DNA from: Epithemia pelagica
Lineage: Eukaryota; Bacillariophyta; Bacillariophyceae; Surirellales; Surirellaceae
DNA: 64,000 bases
Direction of reading: 5' to 3'
NCBI GenBank assembly: GCA_946965045.2
Contig: OX337237.1
Span: forward strand, 2,976,001-3,040,000
This document shows positions 31,079-41,516 of the stretch, one piece after another. Numbering within the stretch: the stretch's first letter is position 1; each line of letters opens with the position of its first letter. The notes beneath the pieces were generated by a model. It made no database searches. It was not told the DNA's origin and saw nothing but the letters and a program-made list of their open reading frames with translations. The translations under genes were made by a program, and so were the position numbers.

Positions 31079-32704
31079 ATGACAGCCATACGGACACTTT
31101 CGTTGCTTAAATGCTTAATGAAGTGCGCCGTCCTGGCACCATGCGAGCTCTCGACTCAAATTCTACTTTTCCTCGCTCGCAAACGAAAGCGAGATTATCA
31201 GGTGAAGTATCTGCACACTTTCACCGGAAAGCCCAACTTCACCCGAATAAGAACTACCATGGCAGCGATTCCTCCAGCAAGCCCTCTTGACATCTTGAAT
31301 GCCTACATGGATGTAGTGCTCCAAATCACCGATCAGGCAGCTCGTGATGCCTTAAATGCTCAGGGACTACGAGCAATTAGTGACTTCGAAGCTCTGAGCG
31401 AAGATGATATCGCTGAAATTTGCTCAAATGCCAGGAAACCTGGTGGCATGATCCCCAATCCTTATCCCCTTGGACCACCGTTGATTGCTAATCCTGGTAT
31501 CATGATTGGTCATCTGGCTGAGAAACGCCTCAAGATGTTTCGTTACTTTGTTATCCATTTGAACAAGGTGAATCGGACCTTTGTCGGTACTGTTCCCAAC
31601 TTGGCCGATCTACAAACACTCTATCAATTCAAAGAGAGTGAGACGGAACATGACAACGAAGTTCCCATGCCGGAGAAACTCACATCGATTGAGAATATCC
31701 GTGTTGTTTTGGAGGACCTCGATCATTATCTTGAGTCCAAGCGAGGTGTCACTGGCATTCCTTTGGCTGCGTACACTCGTAGCGATCCCAACGTTGCACC
31801 TGAAAATGAAGATCCGACTTTCGGTACTCCAACTATCCTGGCGGAGATGATCAGGCGGGCACCACATACAGGCCCTACCTATGCTGCCGACAATCTTGCC
31901 GTGTGGGATGTTGTCAGACACATCACACATGATGGACCAGCATGGGGCTGGGTGCAACCATTTGCACGCGCACGCAATGGACGTGCTGCCTATCAAGCCT
32001 TGCGTACCCATTATCTTGGAGACGCTTTCCAATCTCGTCTCCGTGCCAAAGCAGATCAAACACTCGAAAGTGTGTATTACGACGGAACAAAGCGCAATTT
32101 TACCTATGAACGATTCATAGAAACCCTGCAACGGGCATTTACTGACCTTGAGTCAACAGGCGAAGCTGTGAGTGAAGAGAGAAAAGTGCGCATTCTCCTC
32201 ACAGGCATTGCAGATGCACGACTCGAGAGCGCAAAGAATCAAATTCTTGCAACCCCTACTCTCAGAGCAACATTTGAAACCGCATCGAACTTCCTTGCAG
32301 AAGTGTTAGACAGCAAGGTCTCCTATAGCGCCTCCAATAGGAAGCAAGCCAGAATCTCCTCGATCCAATCCCAAAACAAAGGAAAGGGAAGGAACAATAA
32401 TGGCCGTAACAATAAGAAGAATGAAGATAAAGAAAAGGAGGAATTAACGGACCGCTACTATACTCCAAAGGAATGGTCAAGGTTGAGTGGGCCAGAACGC
32501 CAACGCGTTCGCGAGGTGCGTGAAGAACGCGATAAAAGGAGAGGAGTGGCATCCGTCACGAGTCAATCCCGAAAGAAGGCAAAGAAGGATGCACAGAATA
32601 ATGACACTCCCGATGTCTCCGAAGAGTCCTCTGACGAAGCTAGCAGAGGCATTGGCGCAATCATGAGCCAGCGCAAGAAGAAACGAAACTCTGAAAATTT
32701 GTGA
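31079..32704 (+). CDS. gag: Copia Gag
   Basis: 541 aa from the first ATG; the ATG at 31259 in ACCATGG context (MAAIPPASPLD, 481 aa) is the better start. It holds a helical capsid-like region (LAVWDVVRHITHDGPAWGW, GRAAYQALRTHYLGD, FTYERFIETLQRAF) typical of Copia Gag, then a basic KGKGRNNN and KKEDK-rich tail. No CCHC zinc knuckle is seen; the basic tail may replace it for RNA binding. It ends at a TGA that is in frame with Pol and 15 bases before the Pol ATG. Confidence 0.85.
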   Translation: MTAIRTLSLLKCLMKCAVLAPCELSTQILLFLARKRKRDYQVKYLHTFTGKPNFTRIRTTMAAIPPASPLDILNAYMDVVLQITDQAARDALNAQGLRAISDFEALSEDDIAEICSNARKPGGMIPNPYPLGPPLIANPGIMIGHLAEKRLKMFRYFVIHLNKVNRTFVGTVPNLADLQTLYQFKESETEHDNEVPMPEKLTSIENIRVVLEDLDHYLESKRGVTGIPLAAYTRSDPNVAPENEDPTFGTPTILAEMIRRAPHTGPTYAADNLAVWDVVRHITHDGPAWGWVQPFARARNGRAAYQALRTHYLGDAFQSRLRAKADQTLESVYYDGTKRNFTYERFIETLQRAFTDLESTGEAVSEERKVRILLTGIADARLESAKNQILATPTLRATFETASNFLAEVLDSKVSYSASNRKQARISSIQSQNKGKGRNNNGRNNKKNEDKEKEELTDRYYTPKEWSRLSGPERQRVREVREERDKRRGVASVTSQSRKKAKKDAQNNDTPDVSEESSDEASRGIGAIMSQRKKKRNSENL

Positions 32705-32719
32705 CTATCGCTCCAGTCG
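32702..32719 (+). promoter_or_regulatory. Gag/Pol stop in readthrough-type context (TGA CTA)
   Basis: Gag stop TGA is followed by CTA, a context known from efficient readthrough stops in other systems. Frame 2 stays open from Gag through TGA CTA TCG CTC CAG TCG to the Pol ATG at 32720. Readthrough would give a Gag-Pol fusion; reinitiation at 32720 is the alternative. Confidence 0.55.
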
Positions 32720-35700
32720 ATGTCAATGACCAAGCCCAACGAAATTACAGTTCCAACCTTCATGTGCGAGTTAGACTCACATGCCGACACATGTTGTCTT
32801 GGCCGAGGCTGTCACGTTCTGTATCAGACTGACACTGCCGATGTCAGTGGTTTCACGGAAACACTGGGAAAATTGAATGAGACTCCAGTCATCACGGGTG
32901 TCCTTGCCTATGATGACCCTGAGAGCGGAGCAACCTTCTTGCTCTACTTCCACCAAGCGCTGTACCTCCCTCAAATGGATCGTTGTCTTTTAAATCCCAA
33001 TCAGATGAGAGAGGCCGGTGTTATGGTCAATGACGTCCCTTTGAAGTTTCTACCATCGACAGAACGAAATGAGAGGGCTCATGCGATCGTAGCTAAAGAC
33101 TCTGAGGAAAAGGAACTTGTGATCCCAATGGACTTGCGTGGGATCATCAGTCAGTTCAAAGTAAGAAAGCCGACCGCACACGAGATCGAGAATATGGACT
33201 CGTGCTATCGGATCGATATGACCAACGCAACACCCGAATGGCGACCGAATGACTCAGCAGCAGAATATGATGCTGACGAAAGAAAGCTTCGGGATGCGAT
33301 TGTTCATGACACCATCGTAGAGAAACCTTCAAGGGATCTGCAAGTTGACTCCCTTTATTCTGTGAGAAGAATCAATGGGCGCACCATCACCATTGCCAAG
33401 ACCACGCATACTCGAAAGGGGACAGTGCAGCCACAAGATTTAGCCACACGATGGAATATTGGACTCAAGACAGCGGAGCGCACCTTTGAAGAAACAACGC
33501 AGCTCGGAGTGCGTGACTTCAATGAACATGGTGGCTCTAAGCGTCTGAGACACACTGCCTACCAACTTCGGCACCGCCGTCTGCGGGCGGACGTATATAC
33601 CGATACCTTATTTGCCGAAACAAAATCATTGGACCAACATACATGCGGTCAAATCTTTGCTACCGACTTTGGATGGGTGCATTTCGTCCCAATGCGCAAG
33701 CGAAGTGAAGCACCATCCACTCTGCCTCCTCTCTTTGACGAATATGGCATATTCAACCATATTGTCCCCGACAACGCCCCAGAGCTCACCTCTTTGGAGT
33801 TCAAGCGCGTTGCATCAAAGTATGGGTGTCGTCTCAAACCAGTGGAAGCTTGGACCCCCAATCAAAACCTCGCCGAGGCTAATATACGCGAGTTGAAACG
33901 AATCTATCGGCGAGAGATGCGTCAAAGCAATGCGCCAGCCGTGTTATGGGACCATTGCCTTATGCTAGTGGCAGAGAGAAGATCACATACATCGCAAGCA
34001 AATGGGAATCCGCCTCCAATTCAAATCCTTACTGGCGATACTCCCGATATATCACACTTGATCGAACACAAATGGTACGATTTTGTATGGTACAGCAATC
34101 CCGGGTTTGAGGGACGAAAGCTTGGGAGATGGCTCGGCCCCAGCCATTCTGTCGGTCAGGCCATGTGTGCCAAAATACTGACGGAGAAGGGCAAGATCGT
34201 ACATCGAACGTCCGTCTGGCCCATTACCAGGGCAATGCAAAACGACGAGGCCTTTCGAGAGCAACGTGAACAGTTCACATCGACTCTTGGAGAAGCACTT
34301 GGTGCGAGAATGGCAGGTATCCCTGCTGAAGACGACGATGAGCCCAAGGAGGCTGATACCCCTCTATATGAGCCATACGAAGACGATGAGCAAGCTGATG
34401 TCTCCATGCCAGAAGCTGATCATTATGCTCCGGATTCCTATGACAAATTGATAAGCGCGAAAGTCATGCTCCCCTTAGGGGATAATAAGCGAAAGGGGAC
34501 TGTCAAACGTCGGAAACGAGATGCCGACGGTAAAGTGATTGGTACAGCGTCGAGCAATCCGTTGCTTGATACAAGCCTGTACGAAGTGGAATTCGACGAC
34601 GGACATACGCAAGCATATGCCGCCAACATTATTGCTGAAAGCATTTGTGAGCAACTAGACGAGGAAGGGAATCGATATCGCATAATCGACGACATTCTCG
34701 ACCACAAGAAAGACGCCAGCGCAATCCCAATCTCTGATGGAGAATTTGTGCTGAACGGACGAACACATAAAAAGAAGACAACGAGAGGATGGTTCCTCTG
34801 TATCCAATGGAAGGATGGGTCCACCAGCTGGGAACGGCTAAAGGACTTGAAGGAATCCTATCCACTGGAATTGGCCCAATACGCTGTCGCAAATAAGCTG
34901 GACAAGGAACCAGCCTTCAACTGGTGGGTACCTTTCACCATCAAGCGCAGTAAACGACTGATCAAGGCCGTCTCCAGTAGCAAACGGTACATGCGTACAT
35001 GGCAGAAGTACGGAGTAGAGGTACCGAAGACTGTGGAACGGGCTCTTGAGATCGACAGAGAGACCGGAACAGATTATTGGAGGAAGGCCTTGCAACTGGA
35101 AATGTCCAAGATCTTTCCTTGTATGAAGATTCTTGAGGAAGGCTCTTCCACCCCCATTGGCTACCAAACTATCCCGTGCCATATCGTCTTTGACGTTAAA
35201 ATGGACTTTACACGGAAGGCTCGGTATGTAGCTGGGGGACATAAGACGTCCGAACCAGAAGCTCCAACCTATGCAAGCGTTGTGAGCAGGGATAGTGTGC
35301 GTATTGGCTTCTTGATGGCAGCCTTGAATGGTCTTGACGTGCTAACCGCGGACATTGCCGGTGCCTACTTAAATGCACCATGTCTCGAGAAGGTATGCAC
35401 GGTTTGCGGATTGGAATTTGGTCCAGAATACAAAGGTCGTATAGCCATTATTACCAGGGCTCTTTATGGCTTAAAGACAAGCGCTTATGCATGGCGCGAG
35501 CTGTTATCAACGACATTACAGACAGATCTCGGATACAAGCCTTGCAGAGCTGATCCAGACGTCTATATCCGACCCTCCACCAAGGCTGATGGCATGCGAT
35601 ATTACGAAATGCTTTTTGTCTATACGGATGATATTTTGGTGGTGTCGCATAAGCCGCAAGAGACGCTTACTATGCTGGATCATCACTACCTATTGAAGCC

Positions 35701-36700
35701 TGATTCCATTGGAATACCGAAGATCTATCTCGGTAATCAAGTCGAACAATATGACATAAACAATGATGCGAGTCAACGGTGCTGGGCCCTTAGTTCGAAC
35801 AAATATGCCAAGGCCGCTATCCAAAACGTATCAGACTGGTTGGAAGAACGCGGGCGAAAGTTGAAAACACGAGTATCAACCGTTTTGCCAAGTGGCTATC
35901 GCCCAGAAATGGACGTAAGTCCGTATTGTGACGATGAACTCCTGTCCTTTTATCAACAACAACTTGGAGTACTACGCTGGTTGGTTGAATTGGGACGCAT
36001 CGACATCACAACAGAAGTTTCGATGCTTGCTGCCTTTCTAGCAGGACCAAGAGAAGGACACGTGGAGGCAATGCTGCACCTCTTCGCGTACCTAAAATTT
36101 CACGATCGTTCTCGATTGGTATTGGACCCGTCGTACATTGAGCACGGGGACGAACCCATGGGGGATTGGACAGCATTCTACCCCAATGCGAAGGAAGAAG
36201 TTCCATTAGACGCACCAGAGCCATTGGGCAACCCTCTACAAATGACTTGTTTCGTTGACTCCGATCACGCCGGCGACTTACTAACGCGACGATCCAGAAC
36301 TGGAGTTCTTATCTATCTAAATCGGTCACCCATATTGTGGTACAGCAAGAAGCAGACCAGTGTGGAGACTTCTACTTTTGGTTCTGAGTTCATGGCCCTC
36401 AAAGTGGGCATCGAAATGTTACGAGGTCTACGTTATAAACTACGAATGATGGGAATACCACTCGATGGACACGCACATGTCCGTTGTGATAACATGTCAG
36501 TAGTTTCCAATAGCTCGAAGCCAGAATCAACGTTGAAGAAGAAGTCGAATGCAGTTGCATACCATTACGTTCGAGAAAATGTGGCAAATGGAGTGTGTCG
36601 TATTGCCTATGAGCCATCCACAACTAATTTGGCTGATCTCTTGACAAAGGTCCAAACAGGACCGGAACGAACAAGACTTGCTGGAATGATCTTGTTTTGA
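32720..36700 (+). CDS. pol: Copia Pol (protease, integrase, RT, RNase H)
   Basis: 1326 aa, uninterrupted. Protease: DSHADT from residue 19. Integrase (about 240-430): YTDTLF, VPDNAPELTS and NLAEANIRELKR supply a D-D-E set; a clear HHCC zinc motif is not obvious. Chromo-like or linker region about 600-700. Reverse transcriptase (about 800-1040): FDVKMDFTRKARYVAGGH, LTADIAGAYLNA, RALYGLKTSAYAW and YTDDILVVS (about 968), YTDD being a Copia variant of YVDD. RNase H (about 1165-1290): FVDSDHAGD, TFGSEFMAL, VRCDNMSVV. Order PR-IN-RT-RH defines Copia. All catalytic motifs survive, so the element may be competent to move. Confidence 0.92.
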   Translation: MSMTKPNEITVPTFMCELDSHADTCCLGRGCHVLYQTDTADVSGFTETLGKLNETPVITGVLAYDDPESGATFLLYFHQALYLPQMDRCLLNPNQMREAGVMVNDVPLKFLPSTERNERAHAIVAKDSEEKELVIPMDLRGIISQFKVRKPTAHEIENMDSCYRIDMTNATPEWRPNDSAAEYDADERKLRDAIVHDTIVEKPSRDLQVDSLYSVRRINGRTITIAKTTHTRKGTVQPQDLATRWNIGLKTAERTFEETTQLGVRDFNEHGGSKRLRHTAYQLRHRRLRADVYTDTLFAETKSLDQHTCGQIFATDFGWVHFVPMRKRSEAPSTLPPLFDEYGIFNHIVPDNAPELTSLEFKRVASKYGCRLKPVEAWTPNQNLAEANIRELKRIYRREMRQSNAPAVLWDHCLMLVAERRSHTSQANGNPPPIQILTGDTPDISHLIEHKWYDFVWYSNPGFEGRKLGRWLGPSHSVGQAMCAKILTEKGKIVHRTSVWPITRAMQNDEAFREQREQFTSTLGEALGARMAGIPAEDDDEPKEADTPLYEPYEDDEQADVSMPEADHYAPDSYDKLISAKVMLPLGDNKRKGTVKRRKRDADGKVIGTASSNPLLDTSLYEVEFDDGHTQAYAANIIAESICEQLDEEGNRYRIIDDILDHKKDASAIPISDGEFVLNGRTHKKKTTRGWFLCIQWKDGSTSWERLKDLKESYPLELAQYAVANKLDKEPAFNWWVPFTIKRSKRLIKAVSSSKRYMRTWQKYGVEVPKTVERALEIDRETGTDYWRKALQLEMSKIFPCMKILEEGSSTPIGYQTIPCHIVFDVKMDFTRKARYVAGGHKTSEPEAPTYASVVSRDSVRIGFLMAALNGLDVLTADIAGAYLNAPCLEKVCTVCGLEFGPEYKGRIAIITRALYGLKTSAYAWRELLSTTLQTDLGYKPCRADPDVYIRPSTKADGMRYYEMLFVYTDDILVVSHKPQETLTMLDHHYLLKPDSIGIPKIYLGNQVEQYDINNDASQRCWALSSNKYAKAAIQNVSDWLEERGRKLKTRVSTVLPSGYRPEMDVSPYCDDELLSFYQQQLGVLRWLVELGRIDITTEVSMLAAFLAGPREGHVEAMLHLFAYLKFHDRSRLVLDPSYIEHGDEPMGDWTAFYPNAKEEVPLDAPEPLGNPLQMTCFVDSDHAGDLLTRRSRTGVLIYLNRSPILWYSKKQTSVETSTFGSEFMALKVGIEMLRGLRYKLRMMGIPLDGHAHVRCDNMSVVSNSSKPESTLKKKSNAVAYHYVRENVANGVCRIAYEPSTTNLADLLTKVQTGPERTRLAGMILF

Positions 36701-36848
36701 GTACGTTTCCCGCCGCCTGGAAAGGGTCAGGGTACGTCCTGCACTCATATGAGTCTCTAAAAGCAGGTTTATGTTGCACGAAGAAATGAGTGATGGAAGA
36801 TGCACAATTCACTCGAAGATCATAGCGAACGAGAAATTGTGAGGGGAC

Positions 36849-36961
36849 CAAGAAGCGCGACCGATATTGAGCGAATTTTAAGCGAATAGCTAACCCCATG
36901 AGGGGCAACCGGTCTAGGTCTCACTTGTAGAATTTTACTCTGTAAACGATGGCGTAATTTG
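36849..36961 (+). repeat. 3' LTR (113 bp)
   Basis: 112 of 113 positions equal the 5' LTR. It is preceded by GTGAGGGGAC, a likely polypurine tract. Confidence 0.85.
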
Positions 36962-37157
36962 ATAATTTCGAACGAAATCCAATTTTCAGACATTCCTTCA
37001 ACGGATGGGGCATATATGCTGTTGGTCTTGATCTCTGGTAGGCCCTCATACGCATCGTTTTCCTCTCTCTTTCTCGTTCTGCCACAAAATTCAGAAAACC
37101 AATCCCCAAGCAACTGGTTGCCTCTCTTGCTCTCGTCTTTGGCAACGTTTCGACACC
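36962..37157. promoter_or_regulatory. Right half of palindromic promoter region
   Basis: Mirror of 30418-30520, directly upstream of the plus-strand silaffin-like gene. GGGGCATATATGCTG at about 37007 contains a possible TATA element. Confidence 0.6.
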
Positions 37158-37766
37158 ATGAAGTCTCCTCCTCCTCCTCCTCCTCCTCCTCGTTCGTGCC
37201 GTTTGTCTTTGTCGCCCTCGAGGTTGAACAGTGTTGCTGCTTGGTTGGTCCTGGTGCTATTCTCTTGGACCACCGCCGACACTACTCTCATGGTGGTACA
37301 AGCACAAGGTGTCAAGTACATGTTGAGGCAACGAGTCAAGCTCCCAATGGAGGATGCACCGTAGGATGACTTGCCTACTGTCGACACTTTGTCGTCCAAA
37401 GTACGAGATCTCAAAGTACCCAAGAGCCCCAAAACTCCAAAGAGTCCAAAAACTCCAAAGAGTCCAAAAACTCCAAAGAGTCCAAAAACTCCAAAGAGTC
37501 CAAAAACTCCAAAGAGTCCAAAAACTCCAAAGAGTCCAAAAACTCCAAAGAGTCCAAAAACTCCAAAGAGTCCAAAAACTCCAAAGCGTCCAAAAACTCC
37601 AAAGAGTCCAAAAACTCCAAAGAGTCCAAAAACTCCAAAGAGCCCAAAAACTCCAAAGAGCCCAAAAACTCCAAAGAGTCCAAAAACTCCAAAGAGTCCA
37701 AAAACTCCAAAGAGCCCCAAAACTCCAAAGAGCCCCAAAACTCCAAAGAGCCCCAAAAGAAACTAA
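37158..37766 (+). pseudogene. Silaffin-like KxxK protein with early TAG
   Basis: ATG 37158 opens MKSPPPPPPPPRSCRL, then a signal core (VAAWLVLVLFSW) and VQAQGVKYMLRQRVKLPMED, paralogous to the minus-strand protein. A TAG at 37362-37364 interrupts the frame; the unit 2 copy has TTG there. After the stop the frame continues DDLPTVD, VRDLKV (RxL site) and about 20 KSPKTP repeats to KRN and a stop. Unless the TAG is read through or miscalled, the mature repeat domain is not made. The repeat is an 18-bp minisatellite. Confidence 0.75.
37430..37760. repeat. 18-bp coding minisatellite (KSPKTP)n
   Basis: About eighteen copies of an 18-bp unit, AAAACTCCAAAGAGTCC, with few changes. The unit 2 counterpart (44510-44680) has about half as many. 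Confidence 0.85.
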
Positions 37767-38623
37767 TACTCAATAAGGTTGGCCATTCATGGACAATGGT
37801 CGGCAAACACGGTAAACACACAACGCGACTCCAAAAGAGAACAGCAGAGTGGTGTTCCTCTCGTCGCAGATCAGCCCGTTACTCTAGAGGTAGTAACATG
37901 TTGCAAGTAGTGCTGTGGAAAAAAGGACTCTAGGGGTAGGTCTCCATTGTCATTGTTGTCATCAGTTTCGTGATATTTCCGTAGTATGGTGTGAATCGCA
38001 GCAACCTCCACAGCATTTACTTTTTTTTTCTCTCTCTCTTTTTCGAAGCTCCAGCTAGTAGATTGTATTTGTACATATTGTCGCTGGAGCAGCAGCGACC
38101 GGGACTCTATCTCCAAAAGTAACGTATAACGTGTTATATCCTTGTCAAAGGACACTTGGATCGACGCAGACATTCCAGCAACAACTAACAAGAACCTATT
38201 GGAATAGGTAGTAGATAGAGGTACTCCAAGCTAGATGAGAAAGAGAAGAATATCATAGTAGTTCGAGAGCAGAGACAACAGACTATGAATGCTCTGCTGT
38301 GCTGCCCATCTGTATAAATCTCTCCATCTTTCGACCCCTCTATCAATCTGTCCAAGGAGTCTCCGACAACCACCGACAAGAAGAGAGAGGATATATCCAA
38401 CCAGCAATAACAACGAGAGAATCCATCCATCCATCCATCCAATGATGGGATTTGTACAGGGGTGCTGCTGTTCCAGGACGACATGAGCATTCCCTTTGAT
38501 TCTTGTGGTGTGTGTTTCGTGTATGGCTGTCATTTTGTGACGCTCTCCGTTGTGGTAGAACTCTCTAGGTAGATCGCACTCTACTCGGATCCCTAGGCTA
38601 TTCCAACCAAGCAACCAGCCAAC
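37767..38623. other. Spacer of duplication unit 1
   Basis: Matches 44691-45488. Contains CT-rich and CCAT tracts (TCCATCCATCCATCC at about 38408) with fewer CCAT copies in unit 2. No supported gene. Confidence 0.6.
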
Positions 38624-38629
38624 CTACTA

Positions 38630-38968
38630 ACTCCATACCAGACTGTGTAGGTAGTTCGTCTCACATTTTTATACTACAGTAGGAATTTATTGTACGACCG
38701 GGAAGTAGTGTTCAGGGTTTTCGTGCGGGCCGCGCGGTTTCCTACCTGGTGTGTGACATTTGTGTGACACATGTGTGACAACTGTATGACACGTCTTCGA
38801 GGAAGTTCTCACTACAATACCTACACAGCTTGATAGGGAGTAAGCAAATTACTTCCCTGTGTCTGGCCGTCCTCCCGATGCCCGACAAGACAATTGCCCG
38901 TCAAGTCATTCTCCCGACAAGCCGGGCGGTCCCTCCTTGAAAGGACTCGACACCGGGAAGTAATTATA
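38630..38968. mobile_element. 339-bp insertion unique to unit 1
   Basis: Unit 2 has CTACTACTA at 45489-45497 where unit 1 has CTACTA, 339 bases, CTACTA. That fits an insertion with a 3-bp CTA target duplication. The insert starts ACTCCATACCAGACTG, ends GGGAAGTAATTATA, and contains CCGGGAAGTA twice and an inverted GGGAGTAA/TTACTTCCC. No terminal inverted repeat is evident. A solo LTR, a small non-autonomous element, or deletion in unit 2 are alternatives. Confidence 0.6.
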
Positions 38969-39059
38969 CTACTATACGAAGGGTCCGTGGTTCGGGAAAC
39001 AAACGATCTACCAGAAGGGGATGCCACAACAAAACAAAACACCATTCTCGTGACATTTT

Positions 39060-40625
39060 GCTGCTGCTTCACCACCCCGCAGTCTGTTGTTGTTGTTGTG
39101 ACACACGACGAGAGCAGAGAACAAGACACATTCACACACAAACACATGAGCAACAAGCAAACGGAAAACGAAAACGAGCAATGGCGAGTGGGCGAGCACA
39201 TGAACAAACAAACCAACAAACGAGCACGGACGAGTGCATGTGAAGGAGGGGGCAAACAGTACCAGCAAACACAGGACTGGAATGGAGACTCGTAAGCCGC
39301 CACAAAAATAGTACTCCAATCGTGGTCACCAAGGTCGCATGTCGGAACAACGCACTCTTGTGCCATAGAACGTACGACGACTCGTGGGTGAGAGCCAACC
39401 GACCAACCAACCACAACAACATGAAGTAAAAAAGGATCCCGATGCTGTCAAACCCGTTCCAAACAACGAAGAAGACCAAGACCCCAATGAGAGCAGACTG
39501 CCCAACAACACAAAAGGGCGCCGGGGACCCGTCTCATGTCCCACGGATTGTTACTCTTTGTTCTGGAGCATTCTTGGTTGTTGTGGGAACGCACACGCCA
39601 CGACGCGGTCCCTTTTTCACGTATTGTAGTAAAATATGGTGTGTGTCAATTTTTGTTTGCGGGACGGGCTGAATGTGAGAGCAGTTTCGGATCCTTCTCA
39701 CATGTCGGGTGAGTTCTCGTTCCACACACCAATCATGATTGTTGTGTTGAGTGGAAAGGTGATGCCAAACAATCTCCGATTTCCACGAAAGACGATTTGG
39801 TCCGTCACTCGTCACTCTCCATCTATTCTCTATAATAGTGTTGTCGTCGTCGTTGGCGTCATTGTGTTTTTCCGTTGTGGTGGCCGAGGTGTACCTCTTG
39901 TCGTTTGTTGTTGTTGTTGTTGTTGTTGTGGAACGTGAGACGACGTAAACAAGGATCCGAAAACGCTCCGGCATCCAGTGTCGGTCCCGCAAACAAACGA
40001 AAACTCACACAACGCCCCATAATACTACGAGAAACGGGAACCCTCCGTGACGTTGGCGTTCCCACAACCAGCAAGAATCCACACAAAGTACATGTGACCC
40101 CTCGACACGAGACGGGTCCCCCCGCCCCCGGCGGACCCACGGGAATGCACATTCGGTTTGGCAGTTCTCGTTGTGGTCATGGTCTTCTTCTTCTTCTTGG
40201 TTTGGTGCACGAAATCAACGGGTTTGACAGCATCTGGATCCTTTTTTACTTTTCGTTGGTTGTTGCTGGTTTGTTGGTTGGCTCTCGCCCACAAGTCGTC
40301 GAACGTTTCATGGCAACCGAGTACGTTCCGACTTGAGACCTCCTTTGTGACCAAGATCATTGGAGTCCTTTTTTGTGGTGGATGAAAAGAGTTTTCAGCT
40401 TGGTCCAGTGGTTGCTACCTAGTATACTGTTGGTCCCCTCCTCCACACATGTGCCCGTTCTTTCTTGCCGGTTGGTTGGTTGGTTGGTTCCTTTGCTCGC
40501 CCGCTCGAAATGGTTTGTGTTCGGTTTCGGTTTCGTTTTGTTGGTCGGTCCTGTGTGCTTTTTGGTGTGTGTGTGTGTGTGGGAATGTGTGCGTGTCGGT
40601 GTGTTCTCTCTTGTTATCGTGTGTC

Positions 40626-40662
<37 letters not shown>

Positions 40663-40665
40663 ACT
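39060..40665. repeat. 1.6-kb imperfect palindrome (foldback), copy 1
   Basis: 39060-39740 is mirrored by 40665-39930. Matching pieces include AAAAAAGGATCC-GATGCTGTC, GTGAGAGCCAACC/GCGAGAGCCAACC, GGGACCCGTCTC and GTTTGCGGGAC, in order and inverted. Arms are visibly diverged, with a core of about 190 bases. No coding frame is convincing on either strand. Present again at 45583-47190. Confidence 0.75.
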
Positions 40666-41516
40666 ACAGAGACGACGACTATTCGTACGGAGAGAGAGAG
40701 AGTCTCCCGCATTGCCAGCACACGAACCACAGACACCCCATCTCACCATTGAGAGAATGCTCCTGTCCTGGTAGAGTGGCGTCGTATTCCTATTCGTATT
40801 GGGGGAGCCACAGCAGCATCCCTGTCCCAAATCTCTCTTAAACGAGGATGGAGGAGGAAACGGTTGGATTCTCTGGTTGCGGTTGTTGTGGTTGGTGGTG
40901 GTAGTTGGATCTATTAATATAGATCCTCTCTTGTGTCCCTGGAATGAGCCCTATCATAGTATAGCAGAGGTTGTCTACGAGGATGATAGTAGAGAGTCTT
41001 GTCTGTTGCATGGACGTCTTGTCTGTTGCATGGACTCCCCTAGTAGAGCTTGAGAAGTACCCTCGACACCCCCTATCTTGGCGGAGTACTCCTCTCTATA
41101 GCTAGTAGTAGAGGTATTATTTGCCCATAGATAGAGCGTTTGGCGAGCGCCGATTTTGCGTTTTGCGGGCGCGGCATCCAAGCGCGCACGCCTCTGCGGT
41201 TCCGAGACACCATGAGAGAAAATGAGAGGCATCCACATTTTGCGCCACACACCAAGAGACTACACACACTCTATATAGAATCAATAGAGAATCGAACGAG
41301 TCCTTCCTCTGGTATTGAGTGTGTGTGTGTGTGTGTGTTTCTCTAGAGAGAGAGAGAGACTGGAACCAACGAGAGACCAAGACGTTTGGTGGTTTGGTCT
41401 ACCTCGTCGTCTTTTGTTTCGTAGGGCGTCCAAGCCAAGGCAAACCACCGAAACCAGTCGCCACCCCACGACACTCTCCTCCTCCTCCTCCTCCGTATCA
41501 TACCGCACCAATCAGA
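40666..41516. promoter_or_regulatory. Spacer and promoter region of the truncated glycosyltransferase copy
   Basis: Contains GA- and GT-microsatellites (GTGTGTGTGTGTGTGTG at about 41320) and CTCTATATAGAATC at about 41269, a likely TATA element, shared with unit 2. Confidence 0.55.

Larger units (their letters stand above)
30798..36961 (+). mobile_element. Complete Copia-type LTR retrotransposon
   Basis: 6164 bp, with 113-bp LTRs at 30798-30910 and 36849-36961 that differ at one position, so the insertion is recent. The 4-bp ATAA flanks both ends (30794-30797, 36962-36965) and occurs once in the empty site of unit 2 (about 44044-44047). Gag and Pol frames are intact. The LTR ends read CA...TG rather than the usual TG...CA, which is unusual and may mean the true limits are shifted by a base or two. 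A TGGTTTATCAGACC stretch right after the 5' LTR resembles an initiator-Met tRNA primer site, and a purine run GAGGGGA precedes the 3' LTR. Confidence 0.9.

Noticed and set aside
37430-37760. Regular short repeat resembling a CRISPR-like array
   Set aside because: The 18-bp units are contiguous with no spacers and encode KSPKTP in frame. It is a coding minisatellite in a eukaryotic genome.
39008-40385. Open frames of 100-190 codons on both strands in the foldback region
   Set aside because: Composition follows CA/GT-rich simple sequence and frames are not kept between arms or units as a gene would be.
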